Positions 26,971 to 36,675 are shown, counted from the first letter of the stretch. The stretch: 42,500 nucleotides of DNA from Symbiodinium natans (GCA_905221605.1 CAJNDS010002114.1:144132-186631); one strand, 5' to 3'. The notes: generated by a model from the letters alone, not told the origin. Translations and numbers: made by a program.

Positions 26971-27076
26971 GTTTAGGGTTTAGGGTTTAGGGTTTAGGGT
27001 TTAGTGTTTAGGGTTTAGGGTTTAGGGTTTGGGGTTTAGGGTTTAGGGTTTAGGGTTAGGGGTTTAGGGTTTAGGG
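26971..27076 (+). repeat. TTTAGGG tract
   Basis: About 14 units with single TTTAGTG and TTTGGGG variants, between exons U4 and U5. Confidence 0.85.
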
Positions 27077-27077
27077 C

Positions 27078-27180
27078 CCTGCACTTTTGCGATCTCCTGC
27101 TCCCCCACATCGGTTTGCATCTCTTGCTCAGTGTCGCGTTGCGGCTCCAGGGGCTTCAAGTTCAGGCATTGGCGGTTGGG
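27078..27180 (-). CDS. Candidate exon U5
   Basis: 103 nt on the minus strand, CCCGAAG|CCCAAC to GTGCAGG|GCCCTAAACC, where the telomere unit provides a GC donor. Reads QCLNLKPLEPQRDTEQEMQT then DVGEQEIAKVQ. Acidic, soluble; no family recognised. Confidence 0.5.
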
Positions 27181-27259
27181 CTTCGGGCTTTGGGGTTTAG
27201 GGTTTGGGGTTTGGGGTTTAGGGTTTAGGGTTTAGGATTTAGGGTTTAGGGTTTAGGGT

Positions 27260-27365
27260 TGACATCTGGAGCACAGTGTATGAGCTGAGCACCCTGCAGC
27301 GCAACCACCCCCCCTATAAGGAACCCCCAACTGGTGTTCAGAATGCACGAGTAGCAGCGGATTAC
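27260..27365 (+). other. Open segment, strand unclear
   Basis: Plus strand reads WSTVYELSTLQRNHPPYKEP then PTGVQNARVAADYP; the minus strand is also open. No convincing splice sites. Possibly part of a gene in the opposite direction or a relic. Confidence 0.25.
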
Positions 27366-27420
27366 CCCCAAAACCCTAAAACCTAAACCCTAAACCCTAC
27401 ACCATAATTACACCCTAAAC

Positions 27421-27535
27421 CATAAGCCCACATCGGCTTCGAGCGGCGGCTGCAGGCCCCGAGCGGCCTGCGTTGCGACGCGCCGCCGCGCGCGGCCCGG
27501 CCGCGGGGAGACACCAAGCAGCAGCAGGGGCAAGC
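27421..27535 (-). CDS. Candidate exon U6
   Basis: 115 nt, very GC-rich, minus strand, CATGTCAG|GCTTGC to TTATG|GTTTAGGG, the donor being the first telomere unit. Open in more than one frame (e.g. LAPAAAWCLPAAGPRAAARR). Splice context is good, product uncertain. Confidence 0.35.
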
Positions 27536-27997
27536 CTGACATGGGGTGCTCGAGGGTCTAGGATTTAGGGTTTTAGGGTTGAGGGTTTAGGGTTTCGGGT
27601 TTAGGGTTTGGTATGGGATAGAAGGGGGGGCCAACCCCAACAACCTTTATCCCTAAAGCATAAACCCTCGACCCTAAACCTTGCATCGCAAAAAAACTGG
27701 GTGCTTTGCTCAGTTGCGTTATCAATAGGATCGTTGAGAACCACTTTGAATTTGGTTTGCGGCTTCGGGAGCAGGGTTGTGGCTCAAGATTTACGTAGGG
27801 CTTAGGGCTTTGTAGCTTGACATCAATTATGTTGTGTGCTGCAGTTCATGCCCCCTAACATATCTTAAGAACAGATAAGCGCAAGCAACAACGACAAACT
27901 TGCATACCAGCCATAGCTAGTTAGGCACATAGCTCACATGGCAAGCGCTTGCATCGAGACTCCAGTTCAGAACTCGAGGGTCTGAGGGCGTCATCTA

Positions 27998-28235
27998 GGG
28001 GTCGGAAGAAGTACTAGTAATATTCCTTGTAGTCCCTTAACTACATTACAATAACCCCCAAACCCTATTCTAATTATCCTGACAGACGGTTCAACCAGTT
28101 AAAATCACGAAAAAAATTCGCTCACAAACTCTACTATAGGGGTCGGAATAATGACTCATACGATTCCCTTCTGGCTCCCCAAAATATAATACTATGACAG
28201 CCCCCCAAAATCCTATTCTTACTATTCACGCCCCC
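27998..28235. mobile_element. Family B related segment
   Basis: Two copies of AGGGGTCGG (27998 and 28138) with AATAAT(G)ACT and TATTCTAATTATCC / TATTCTTACTATTC words, as in 8060-8166. Looks like two nested or tandem elements; outer ends unclear. Confidence 0.4.
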
Positions 28236-28276
28236 TTTCCTACACTCTAAACCCTAAACCCCTTAAAGGGTTTTTA

Positions 28277-28332
28277 GAAATATATACATATATATATATG
28301 TATATGCATACATAAATAAATATCTATATATC

Positions 28333-28364
<32 letters not shown>

Positions 28365-28366
28365 TT
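28277..28366. repeat. TA-rich microsatellite
   Basis: Imperfect (TA)n with ATGTATATGCATACATAAAT interruptions, abutting the 3' side of exon U7's intron. Confidence 0.85.
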
Positions 28367-28390
28367 TGTTAGAATCATTAAGGCCCCTAC

Positions 28391-28504
28391 GTGAGGTCGG
28401 GGTTTGGAGGGGTGCGCCACAAGCGCAAGGCCCGGTCGACAGGCCCGAACGCCTCTGGCAATGCCGAGGCCGCCCAGGCAGTGGCCCCGTGTTGGGGCCA
28501 GGGC
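28391..28504 (-). CDS. Candidate exon U7
   Basis: 114 nt on the minus strand, CCTAAGAG|GCCCTGG to ACCTCAC|GTAGGG. Reads ATAWAASALPEAFGPVDRAL then RLWRTPPNPDL. Plus-strand frame is open too. Good GT donor beside telomere-like GTAGGGG. No family recognised. Confidence 0.45.
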
Positions 28505-28523
28505 CTCTTAGGGCTTTAGGGTT

Positions 28524-28680
28524 CAGGGCTACAGGGCTACAGGGCTACAGGGCTACAGGGCTACAGGGCTACAGGGCTACAGGGCTTTAGGCTCCAGGCT
28601 TTAGGCTTTAGGCTTTAGGCTTTAGGCTTTAGGCTTTAGGCTTTAGGCTTTAGGCTTTAGGCTTTAGGCTTTAGGGTTTA
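28524..28680 (+). repeat. GGGCTACA and GGCTTTA arrays
   Basis: Eight units of the 8-bp GGGCTACA (28526-28583), then about twelve 7-bp GGCTTTA units (28584-28672). Two different telomere variants homogenised side by side. Confidence 0.85.
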
Positions 28681-28698
28681 GGGCTTTAGGGTTTCCTA

Positions 28699-28796
28699 GT
28701 TCATGGTTGGGAAAGCAATAAAGAATTATTTTTCTATTCCTTATTGAGTTCAAGCACCCTTGAAAATGCAAAATGTTGCCCCGCTATGACAAAGCT
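28699..28796. mobile_element. Dispersed element, family G copy 1
   Basis: GTTCATGGTTGGGAAAGCAA, TATTCCTTATTGAGTTCAAG and CACCCTTGAAAATGCAAAAT match 36240-36344 with about 20% change. Non-coding. Confidence 0.55.
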
Positions 28797-29158
28797 TAGG
28801 GTTTAGGGCGTTAGGGGCCTTAGCGTTTTTTTTGATCCTCCTTTTGAGGTCTTGCCAAGATTGGGAGTTGACGTTTGAGGCTCGAAGACTGGGCGTGCTT
28901 GCCCGAAGGTTCATAGGCTCAGAAGAGCTTCGGGGCTTCTTCGAACGGTTCGAGATTGAGCTAAAGCAGCCCAACCCTAAACCCTAAACCCTAAACCCTA
29001 AACCCTAAACCCTCAATCCTAAACCCTAAGCCCTAAACCCTAAACCCTAAACATTGTAGCGAGAGCCCTCCGAGGAGCGTGTCAAGGTGTCAGCTGGCGG
29101 CGTGGCTGCTGCATTGTTGCTGTCAGTTCATGATGGTTTTTCCAATATTCTGATAATT

Positions 29159-29284
29159 CTTGGTAGCACAGTAACCATGTTACCAAAAGGGGCACCCTTT
29201 TTGGGGTTGGTTGCCTTATATAGGGGACCTTAAACCCAAACAAAAAAAAAGCGTACAGGGTACCACTGGGCCATGGGCCACCTA
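29159..29284. mobile_element. Family C MITE copy 2
   Basis: CTTGGTAGCACAGTAACCAT ... CAGGGTACCACTGGGCCATG, same order of motifs as 14548-14660. No telomere insertion. Confidence 0.65.
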
Positions 29285-29526
29285 GAAATATTCAGATCGA
29301 GGATCTAAGGGCCTGAGGAACCAGAAGCCCTACCCTAAACCCTAAACCCTAAACCCTAAACCCTAGACCCTAAACCCTAAACCCTAAACCCCGGCCCCAA
29401 GCTCAAGCCCAGATCACCATGAAAACGCCAAACTCGCCCTGAATTCCCAGAGCCCTAACAGCAAAAAAGTTCAACGCGTCTTAAAACCCTCCACTAAAGT
29501 CTAAGTCCCTTAAAGCCTGAAACCCT

Positions 29527-29985
29527 AAACTTTAAACCCCAAACTCTTTGAACCCTAAACCCCAAACCCCAAACCCCAAACCCCAAACCCTAAACCCCAA
29601 ACCCTAAACCCCAAACCCTACACCCTAAACCCTAAACCCTAAACCCTAAACCCTAAACCCTAAACCCTAAACCCTAAACCCTAAACCCTAAACCCTAAAC
29701 CCAAACCCTAAACCCCAAACCCTAATAAACCCCAAACTCTTTGAACCCTAAACCCTAAACCCTAGACCCTGAACCCTGAACCCTGAACCCTAAACCCTAA
29801 ACCCTAACCCTAAACCCCAAACCCTAATAAACCCCAAACTCTTTGAACCCTAAACCCTAAGCCCTAAGCCCTAAACCCAAAACCCTAAACAATAAAACCC
29901 TAAACCCAAACCCTAAACCCCAAACCCTAATAAACCCCAAACTCTTTGAACCCTAAACCCTAAACCCTAAACCCCAAACCCAAAG
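29527..29985 (-). repeat. CCCTAAA tract with about 102-bp higher-order unit
   Basis: CCCTAAA/CCCCAAA array in which AACCCCAAACTCTTTGAACC recurs at about 29535, 29728, 29830 and 29932. The last three are 102-103 bp apart and preceded by CCCTAATAA, showing recent tandem duplication of a whole tract segment. Confidence 0.75.
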
Positions 29986-30002
29986 CCCCACACCAGGGGG
30001 AC

Positions 30003-30065
30003 CTGCCCGAAGCTGCGGCCACGCTCGGCACGGATGCTCGGGGAGCCAGGGGCGGCGCGAAGCAG
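30003..30065 (-). CDS. Candidate exon U8
   Basis: 63 nt, 21 codons on the minus strand, ATGGAG|CTGCTT to GGGCAG|GTCCCC. Reads LLRAAPGSPSIRAERGRSFG then Q. The acceptor edge is repeated upstream in the intron (30128-30168), see findings. Left CCCTAAA, right TTTAGGG. Confidence 0.5.
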
Positions 30066-30084
30066 CTCCATTTCGTGACGAGGG

Positions 30085-30190
30085 TGTTTAGGGTTTAGGG
30101 TTTAAGGTTTAGGGTTTAGGTTTAGGGTTTAGGGTGCGAAGCGGCTCCATAGCGCGGCTTTCGTGACGAGGGCGCTTAGGGTTTAGGGCT
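30085..30190 (+). repeat. TTTAGGG tracts around an exon-edge copy
   Basis: TTTAGGG units at 30085-30134 and 30175-30195 enclose GCGAAGCGGCTCCATAGCGC and TTTCGTGACGAGGG, a copy of 30056-30086. Confidence 0.7.
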
Positions 30191-30388
30191 TAGGGCCTTA
30201 TTTTGTTTATTTTTTTTTGTTGTTGTTTTGTTGTTTCTTTTTTTTTTTTGTTGGGGGGGGGGGGGGGGTGTGGGTTGAGCTTTAATGTGCCAGATTTGTC
30301 TAGCCTTGCGGCGTCCAATCAAAGGTGGCGGGGCTTAGTGCTTCCGGCGGGTCGGAGCTTGGACTTAGGGCTTTCATCTAGACCTGCC

Positions 30389-30448
30389 GGGTTTAGGGTT
30401 TAGGGTTTAGGGTTTAGGGTTTAGGGTTTAGGGTTTAGGGTTTAGGGT
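30389..30448 (+). repeat. TTTAGGG tract
   Basis: Eight perfect units ending at the donor side of exon U9 (coding strand GTACCCTAAACCC). Confidence 0.85.
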
Positions 30449-30450
30449 AC

Positions 30451-30531
30451 TTCTATCCCAAAAATCTCTAAGTCTAGTTGGTGCTTGCGGGCGTGGGGCG
30501 ACTGGGGCCCCCAGAGCGCCTGGAGCCATGG
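30451..30531 (-). CDS. Candidate exon U9
   Basis: 81 nt on the minus strand, AACCTCTCAG|CCATGG to GATAGAA|GTACCCTAAA. Reads APGALGAPVAPRPQAPTRLR then DFWDRS. Pyrimidine-rich acceptor, GT donor made at the edge of the telomere tract. An ATG lies at its beginning. Flanks are reversed relative to most exons. Confidence 0.5.
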
Positions 30532-30800
30532 CTGAGAGGTTGGGCAACAAGGCACAGAAGCATCCCTAAACACTGAACCCTAAACCCTCAACCCTCAACC
30601 CTAAACCCTAAACCCTCAACCCTAAACCCTAAACCCTCCCAGCTTGCCGGGCCACTCGTGACCGCGTGACTGCTTAAGGCTGCCCGGTGGGATCCGGTGT
30701 TAGGTCAGGTCTTCCGGGGTCGTAGAAACTATTCCGTGCGGCGCACCTTTACTAGGTTTAACATCAATTGCCAGGCCTCTCTGCGCCTTTTTATATAAGA

Positions 30801-30876
30801 TCATGGAAATGTCAGATTTTTCTGGAAAGTTTCAAGAAGGGCAACCGTCAGCTTCGACGAGCTGCGGGTGGCCACA
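30801..30876 (-). CDS. Candidate terminal exon U10
   Basis: Minus strand, CCCTTTAG|TGTGGCC to TGA at 30803-30801. One base plus 24 codons: VATRSSSKLTVALLETFQKN then LTFP. If the stop is used, one gene ends here. A TTATATAAAAAG AT-rich stretch follows. Confidence 0.35.
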
Positions 30877-30946
30877 CTAAAGGGGGTGCAACAGTAACCC
30901 TAAGCCCTAAACCCTAAACCCTAAAACCTAAACCCTAAACCCTAAC

Positions 30947-31016
30947 ATGTGAGAGCACCAACCGAGGCGCGATCCAACGATTTTTTGTCGCTGTCGTGGC
31001 TGGATCCGGGAGAAGG
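30947..31016 (-). CDS. Candidate exon U11
   Basis: 70 nt on the minus strand, CTCTGCAG|CCTTCT to CTCACAT|GTTAGGG. Reads PSPGSSHDSDKKSLDRASVG then ALT. Serine-rich, disordered in character. CCCTAAA on both sides. Confidence 0.45.
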
Positions 31017-31306
31017 CTGCAGAGGACTCCCTAAACCCTGAACCCTAAACCCTCATGCCCTCATACCCTAACCCCTAAACCCTAAACCTTAAACCTTAAA
31101 CCCTAAACTCTCATGCCCTAAGGCCTCATACTCTAAACCCTAAACCCTAAACCCTAAGCCCTCACACCCTAAGCCCTCATACCCAGGCGTATACCCACAA
31201 GGAGGATACTGAGCTCTGTTACAGGGGGTAATTCAAGGTCGCTGCACGCACGTTGCTCTAAATCAGGGCCCAAAGTATGTTGCTGGCGTCCTTTCAAACG
31301 AGAAGT

Positions 31307-31410
31307 GGGCATTTCCCAAACTAGGGGGTACGCCTTTGAAACCTCAAACAGAATAGCATCCCTTTAAAGGGACCCCCAAAAAAGGGTACCCCAACTGTCG
31401 GAAACCCCCA
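31307..31410. mobile_element. Family D MITE copy
   Basis: GGGCATTTCCCAAACTAGGG ... AAAGGGTACCCC...GTCGGAAACCCC, like 15221-15330. Confidence 0.5.
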
Positions 31411-31668
31411 AGTCTGAATCCAGTAGGAGCACCGGCGAGGAGACGCCGGAGCCTACGAGAAACCAGGCTGAGATAGCAGTGCACCTTTAGAATGGAAAGA
31501 AACGGGAGTTTCTTGGAATCCGCCCAAGTCTACAAACCCTAAACCCTAAACCCTAAACCCTAAACCCTAAACCCTAAAAGATAGAGGGTGCCAGGGATGC
31601 GCAGGAGTTCTCTGGAGCCCAGAGGCCTAGATCCGAAATCTACTGCCGTGCCCTGCAAGAGTGATATG

Positions 31669-31823
31669 GACTACTTGGGTATCCTGGCCCCCACCTCATA
31701 TTAGGACCTTCTGATCATCATATTTTTCACTATTAGGGGATTATGATTAGGACCATATATGATCATCATATGTTTCACTATTAGGGGATCCTTGTTTTGC
31801 CGGGCTGGTGTGCCCAAGTAGTC
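31669..31823. mobile_element. 155-bp TIR element with internal duplication
   Basis: Ends GACTACTTGGG / CCCAAGTAGTC are perfect 11-bp inverted repeats extended by CC(A/T)GGCC-like matches. Inside, two tandem copies (31700 and 31746) of ATTAGGACC..TGATCATCATAT.TTTCACTATTAGGGGAT, 46 bp apart. Confidence 0.65.
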
Positions 31824-32748
31824 TGATTAAACAGCAGGCGCGCGGCGTGCCAGTTCCAAGAAATCGTCCCCGCAGGACAGGCTTGGACAAGGACCCTAGG
31901 AACCCTAAACCTGAACACCCCCAAAACCCTAATGTCCGAAAACTTCATACCCTAAACCCTAATACCCCAGGGTTTAGGGCTTAGGGTTTAGGAACACGGC
32001 GCACTCCTGCGATGGCATCTTGGAACTCTGTACAGTGTCTTACATGGGATCCTATACGACCCCCCCCCCCCTCCACCTGAACAAGCCCAACGAGGCAGGC
32101 AATACGCCTTGATTCAGCAACATCAGAAAAGGTTGAGGAATAGTTATTCTGAATAAGGGAGATTGGAGCCCCCCCCTCGCCCAAGCTCTTCATGAAGGTA
32201 CTTCTCTCGGCCAATTCTCATCCCTAAAACCGCAACCACCCAGTTAGGGTGGGGGTTGCATAGTAGAGGACCCCATGAGTGTCACAGCCTTGCTCTTAAA
32301 CAAACAAGATGAGGCTGGAGGCTCAAGTGAGGATGCTCAGCTTTCAGAAGCAGAGCAGGCCCACTAAACCATAAACCCTAAACCCAGCAAAGGGACCCCA
32401 TCCCCGTCGCCCAGTGCCATTCGGCAGCGGCTTGGACCAGAGCACCTGCAAACCTTTGCTGCGACGTGGCATGAGCCTTGTGCCACTTCTGGAACTCCCC
32501 CAGTCGTCGCAATGTGAGGCAAGGGCGATTCCGTGCGTCCACGAGACTGCCTCCCTCGACTTGGAGGGCAACGGGTGGTAATGGGCGCCTAAACTAAACC
32601 CTAAACCCTAAATCCTAAACCCTAGACCCTAGACCCTAGACCCTAAACCATAAACCCACCCTAAGTAACTACTACAGGGGCCTCAATAATCAGAATAGGG
32701 TTTTGGGTGATACTAGTATATAGGGACTATGAGCGGAATACTATGAGT
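31824..32748. other. No supported gene
   Basis: Short CCCTAAA-like runs (31905-31960, 32365-32385, 32590-32660), a C-run at 32062, and open frames of 75-77 codons on the minus strand (31981-32214, 32344-32571) without recognisable domains. 32672-32745 resembles family B ends. Confidence 0.4.
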
Positions 32749-32866
32749 CTAGACCCCAGAGTGATCTAGTTAGGAATAAAAAGGATGACCTTCTTGGGTT
32801 TCAAGGGGCCTATAAGGGAACCCAAACCCTAAAAAAAGGGGAATGAGGGCCTACTCTGGGTCCTAG
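32749..32866. mobile_element. 118-bp MITE-like element, family H
   Basis: Ends CTAGACCCCAGAGT / ACTCTGGGTCCTAG are inverted repeats. Body GGGTTTCAAGGGGCCTATAA then GGGAACCCAAACCC. Sister copy 38069-38214 carries extra telomere units. Confidence 0.65.
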
Positions 32867-33235
32867 TTGTGATTCCTCCCAGCCCTATGTTTTACCCGGT
32901 TGCCTCCTTTTGTTCGAGGCAAGCTGGCCCTGGCCTGCTAGTGGCTCGTCTGGTGGTGAATCGTGTAGGATCGGATTCTATCCTTCGTCAGCCCGCGCGT
33001 TGGGGTGGCGTCCTTGCTCGGCGACGAGAAGTTGCTTCCAACCGGAAAGCCTGACCGGCGGATTTAGGGTTTAGGGTTTGGGGTTTAGGGTTTAGGGTTT
33101 AGGGGGCGGAATTTGTCTTTACTTTGGTATGGGATCATGGGTTGTTATGTGCAGGTTCGAGTCTGCTAAACTCAAGGGTTTCAGGCCGAGGCTTCCCCCC
33201 CCCCCCCCCCCGCCACACTCGGTTTAGGGTTTAGG

Positions 33236-33272
33236 GATTAGGGATTAGGGATTAGGGATTAGGGATTAGGGT
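33236..33272 (+). repeat. ATTAGGG array
   Basis: Five ATTAGGG units flanked by TTTAGGG, following a C-run at 33196-33212. Confidence 0.8.
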
Positions 33273-33539
33273 TTAGGGTTTAGGGTTTAGGGTCCCTGAT
33301 GAACCCTAACCCTACAAACCTGCATTAGGCCCCTTACACCCCCAAAACAGCACAAAAGGAGCGCTGCTAACCGTATAGACCAGGGCTCTGCCCAGGCCCC
33401 TAAACCCTAAACCCTAAACCCGAGGATCTAACAGAGGCCTGGGAGGGGAAGACCTCCTAAGCCACGCGAGCGCGCGATAGGTCCCTAAATTCACAGAAAG
33501 GGGCACTCCCCCCTCTCCCGTCCACGGATGCACACGCTA

Positions 33540-33655
33540 AACCCTGAATCCTAAACCCTAAACCCCAAACCCCAAACCCTAAACCCCAAACCCCAAAACT
33601 CCACACCCTAAACCCTAAACCCTACACCCTAAACCCTACACCCTAAACCCTAGAC
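33540..33655 (-). repeat. CCCTAAA/CCCCAAA tract
   Basis: About 14 units with CCCTACA variants, abutting the donor side of exon U12. Confidence 0.8.
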
Positions 33656-33747
33656 CAAGGGCCAGTAGATCAAGCCGGTGCGCTCGCAAGCCCGGCGAAG
33701 TCGACGGAGGCCGGCCGCATCTGCTCCCGAACCGGGGAAGTTCGCTC
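33656..33747 (-). CDS. Candidate exon U12
   Basis: 92 nt on the minus strand, AACCCTAG|GAGCGA to CCCTTG|GTCTAGGG. Two bases plus 30 codons: ADAAGLRRLRRACERTGLIY then WPL. Clear protein character. Flanks CCCTAAA (left) and TTTAGGG (right). Phase 0 end agrees with U8. Family unknown. Confidence 0.6.
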
Positions 33748-33759
33748 CTAGGGTTGAGG

Positions 33760-33890
33760 TTTAGGGTTTAGGGTTTAGGGTTTAGCGTTTAGGGTTTAGG
33801 GTTTAGGGTTTAGGGTTTGGGGTTTGGGGTTTGGGGTTTGGGGTTTGGGGTTTGGGGTTTGGGGTTTAGGGGTAGGGTTTAGGGTTTAGG
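33760..33890 (+). repeat. TTTAGGG to TTTGGGG switch
   Basis: About seven TTTAGGG, then eight TTTGGGG units (33815-33868), then TTTAGGG again. Confidence 0.85.
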
Positions 33891-34011
33891 GTTCAAGGCT
33901 TGCGCCCTAAACTCTAAACCCCAAACCTTGAAAACCCTTCACCCTAACTGTTATTATATATATATATACATATTTTTTTTGCTTTTCTCTTGGGCGGGGG
34001 GGGGGGGTTTA

Positions 34012-34092
34012 GGGTTTAGGATTTGGGGTTTGGGGTTTGGGGTTTGGGTTTCGGGGTTTGGGGTTTGAGGTTTGGGGTTTGGGGTTTGGGGC
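34012..34092 (+). repeat. TTTGGGG array
   Basis: About nine TTTGGGG units with TTTCGGG/TTTGAGG variants, after a (TA)n/T-rich stretch at 33952-33985 and a G-run. Confidence 0.8.
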
Positions 34093-34499
34093 TTAGGTAC
34101 ACCTCGTCCCAAGTTTGTAGTTGTGCATGAACCTTCAGGAAGATCTTCAGGCCTGGGCCCCACAGCCTTCCATAGAATGTGTCCAAGGGCCTGGAGATGG
34201 GGGTACGGGGTTTAGGGCAGTTTGGGCTTCAAGCCTTTAGGGTTTAGGGTTTAGGGTTTGGGGTACGGGGTTTGGGCTTCAAGCCTTTAGGGTTTAGGGT
34301 TTAGGGTTTGGGGTTTGGGGTTTGTTTGGGGTTTGGGGTTTTGGGTTTTGGGTTTCGAAGAGTCCACCTTGCTGCTCCGCGTGGTGTCGCCGCCTGGGAA
34401 TACCCCTATAAGTTGAGGCTGTTTGGTGCTGTTCATGGACGTTTCTTCGCAGGTCTGCCTAGGCTTAGGGTTTTGGGTTTTAGAGTTTAGGGTTTAGGG

Positions 34500-34920
34500 T
34501 TTAGGGCTTAAGGTTTAAGGTTTACAGGGCTTCTAGCGTTTCTCAGGGGCTGCATACCTGGCCAGATTAAGCTTAACATTCTACACATAGTAGGAGTCTA
34601 TATCGCCACAAGAAGGTTCAAGGTTGCCCCACCCAGTCCCTAAGTCGATGTTGCCATGCTGAGGACTCTGACTTTCAAGGTTCGAGGGACTGAAGGAGGA
34701 ACTCTTATAAGGGACCTCGGGGGTTACTTATGGTATGGGTTGCTTAGGGGCTACTTAGGCACATAAGGACTATATAAGGTATACCTGGGGCTATATCGGG
34801 CAATAGGGTTAAGGGTCCCTCCTAGCTGTCCCCTCCTTATACCCCCTTAAGGTGTTGCCGGCGGGGTGCTGTGAAAGACATCAAGCCCAGGGACCCTTCA
34901 ACGTTTGCTGAAAAACCAGA
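34500..34920. other. Unique sequence without a supported gene
   Basis: Contains TATA-rich palindromic words (CTTATAAGGGACCTCGGGGG, GGGACCCT..AGGGTCCC-like pairs at 34688-34850) suggestive of another MITE, but outer ends are not clear. Confidence 0.4.
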
Positions 34921-35081
34921 CCCAAAACCCTAAACTCATAACCCTAAGCCCGAGAAAAATAGCCCCAAGCCCTGAGCCCTAAACCCTAAACCCTAAACCC
35001 TAAACCCTAAACCCTAGCCCTAAACCCTAAACCCTAAACCTCTAGAGTTCCGGTTCAGGGCCCCATAAGTTCATGGGACAC

Positions 35082-35145
35082 CCTCCCGAAGGCGAGACAG
35101 CGAGGGCCATGGACTTCCGGGGCTCTGGGCCACATGTTGGGGGCC
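35082..35145 (-). CDS. Candidate exon U13
   Basis: 64 nt on the minus strand, GCCCACAG|GGCCCC to GGGAGG|GTGTCC. The frame that fits the two-base end of U14 reads APNMWPRAPEVHGPRCLAFG. Another frame is also open. No family recognised. Confidence 0.35.
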
Positions 35146-35199
35146 CTGTGGGCTGGTTTAGGGCTTGGGATGGTTTAGGGTTTAGGGTTGAGGGTTGAG

Positions 35200-35236
35200 G
35201 GTGTAGGGTGTAGGGTGTAGGGTGTAGGGTGTAGGG
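35200..35236 (+). repeat. TGTAGGG array
   Basis: Five TGTAGGG units inside TTTAGGG/TTGAGGG sequence. Confidence 0.8.
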
Positions 35237-35397
35237 TTTAGGGTTTAGGGTGGTTTAGGGTTTAGGGTTATTTAGTCTTTAGGGTTTAGGGTTTAGGGTT
35301 TAGGGTTCAGAGTTTAGGGTTTAGGGTCTAGGGTGTCAAGCATAGCCCCAACCCCCAAAAGTCATCCAGCCTCGACTTGGAGGCTGGGCTGGGTGTA

Positions 35398-35567
35398 CTT
35401 GGTAACACTGGGGAGCCCGGTAACCACATTATAATGATAAGGGTACACGGTTTAGGGGTTTAGGGCTTGGGGCTTAGGGTTTAGGGTTTAGGGTACCCCT
35501 TTCGTGGCTGGCTACTTTATCAGGGAACCTTGAACCAAAAAAAAGAGGCCCACTGGGCAAACCCTGG
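35398..35567. mobile_element. Family C MITE copy 3 with telomeric insertion
   Basis: Left part CTTGGTAACACTGGGGAGCC then GGTAACCACATTATAATGAT; right part TACTTTATCAGGGAACCTTG. Between them 35447-35496 is telomere-like (TTTAGGGG, CTTGGGG, TTTAGGG) and is flanked by GGGTAC on both sides. Copies 14548 and 29159 lack it. Confidence 0.65.
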
Positions 35568-35574
35568 CACGTGA

Positions 35575-35690
35575 TCCCCCAAACCCTGTAAACCCTAAAC
35601 CCTTAATCCTCAACCCTAAACCCTAAACCCTCAACCCCAGCCCTAAACCCTAAACCCTAAACCCTAAACCCTAAAACCTTAAACTGCGCA
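35575..35690 (-). repeat. CCCTAAA tract
   Basis: About 13 CCCTAAA/CCCTCAA units in the intron after exon U14. Confidence 0.8.
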
Positions 35691-35720
35691 CGCCTTCACA
35701 TAAATCCTAAGCCCTTAAAC

Positions 35721-35864
35721 CTCAAGCTGCACACGCCTTCATAGACCGTTTCCGGCACGTTGTGCAGGTCATCCTCGCCCTCTTCGGCTCCACTCGGCAA
35801 CTCTTGGTACTTGTGCCTGCCGGATGAGCTCGGAGTGGGGTCTTCATGGGTCGTTAGAGGAGGC
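35721..35864 (-). CDS. Candidate exon U14
   Basis: 144 nt, one base plus 47 codons plus two on the minus strand, TAGGCAG|GCCTCC to TTGAG|GTTTAAGG. Reads SSSGRHKYQELPSGAEEGED then DLHNVPETVYEGVCSL. Acidic, protein-like. Its 3' edge has a partial copy downstream (35681-35700). No family recognised. Confidence 0.6.
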
Positions 35865-35869
35865 CTGCC

Positions 35870-35935
35870 TAAACCCTAAACCCTAAACCCTAAACCCTAA
35901 ACCCTAAACCCTAAATCCTAAACCCTAAACTGCGG
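35870..35935 (-). repeat. CCCTAAA tract
   Basis: Nine units upstream (coding sense TTTAGGG) of exon U14; supplies TTTAGGCAG as the acceptor region. Confidence 0.8.
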
Positions 35936-36239
35936 CAACAGAACCCCAACAACGGGTTCTAACCCTCATGTGGGGTACACCGTTCTGAAACCCTACATAG
36001 AGCCGCCCAGGAACCTTCCAGTGATTCTAGGGGTTAGGACCCCTCGACCCTGAACCCCGAAACCCCGAAATCGCAAACCCTCAGCTCGAAACCGTTGACG
36101 CAGACCCCCAATCCCCTAAATCCTAAACCTCTGCTGTTAAGCCTCCCCGAAGCGTTCAGGCCTTGGCCCAAAGACGCCCATCACGAAGATGAGGATGAAT
36201 CCGGAGAGCGAAGCAATCAAACCTCTTCTCTTCTTCTCT

Positions 36240-36344
36240 GGTTCATGGTTGGGATAGCATTAACAATTAAAATGTACTTATGTTCCCTTTTGAGTTTAAG
36301 TACCTTTAAAATGTAAAAAGATACCCACTATGACAAGGTTCTTG
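36240..36344. mobile_element. Dispersed element, family G copy 2
   Basis: GTTCATGGTTGGGATAGCAT, CCCTTTTGAGTTTAAGTACC and CTTTAAAATGTAAAAAGATA, matching 28699-28796. The plus open frame over it is incidental. Confidence 0.55.
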
Positions 36345-36564
36345 GTTGTAGGCTTAAGATGGAGAGCTGGGGGCGAAACGTAGGGTAAGGACAATATAAC
36401 TGGCTACAACCTTCGCTTGGACATTGTCTAATCCTGCTGATAACCACCCCGAACGTTTCAAGTAAGGCTTCGGGGTGGAGGTTAGGGTTGGGGTGCAGGG
36501 CTTCGGGTATAGGAGTTTAAGGACTACAGCCTCGGGTCGAGGGTGTCGGGTCCAGGGTGTCGGG

Positions 36565-36675
36565 TTTCGGGTTTAGGGTTTAGGGTTCAGGGTTTAATTA
36601 GGGTTTAGGGTTTAGGGTTTAGGGTTTAGGGTTTAGGGTTTAGGGTTTAGGGTTTAGGTTTTAGGGTTTAGGGTT
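36565..36675 (+). repeat. TTTAGGG tract
   Basis: About 14 units. Confidence 0.85.

Noticed and set aside
33145-33175. tRNA-like T-loop GCAGGTTCGAGTCTGC
   Set aside because: Stem pairs fail in the correct register and no cloverleaf is visible.
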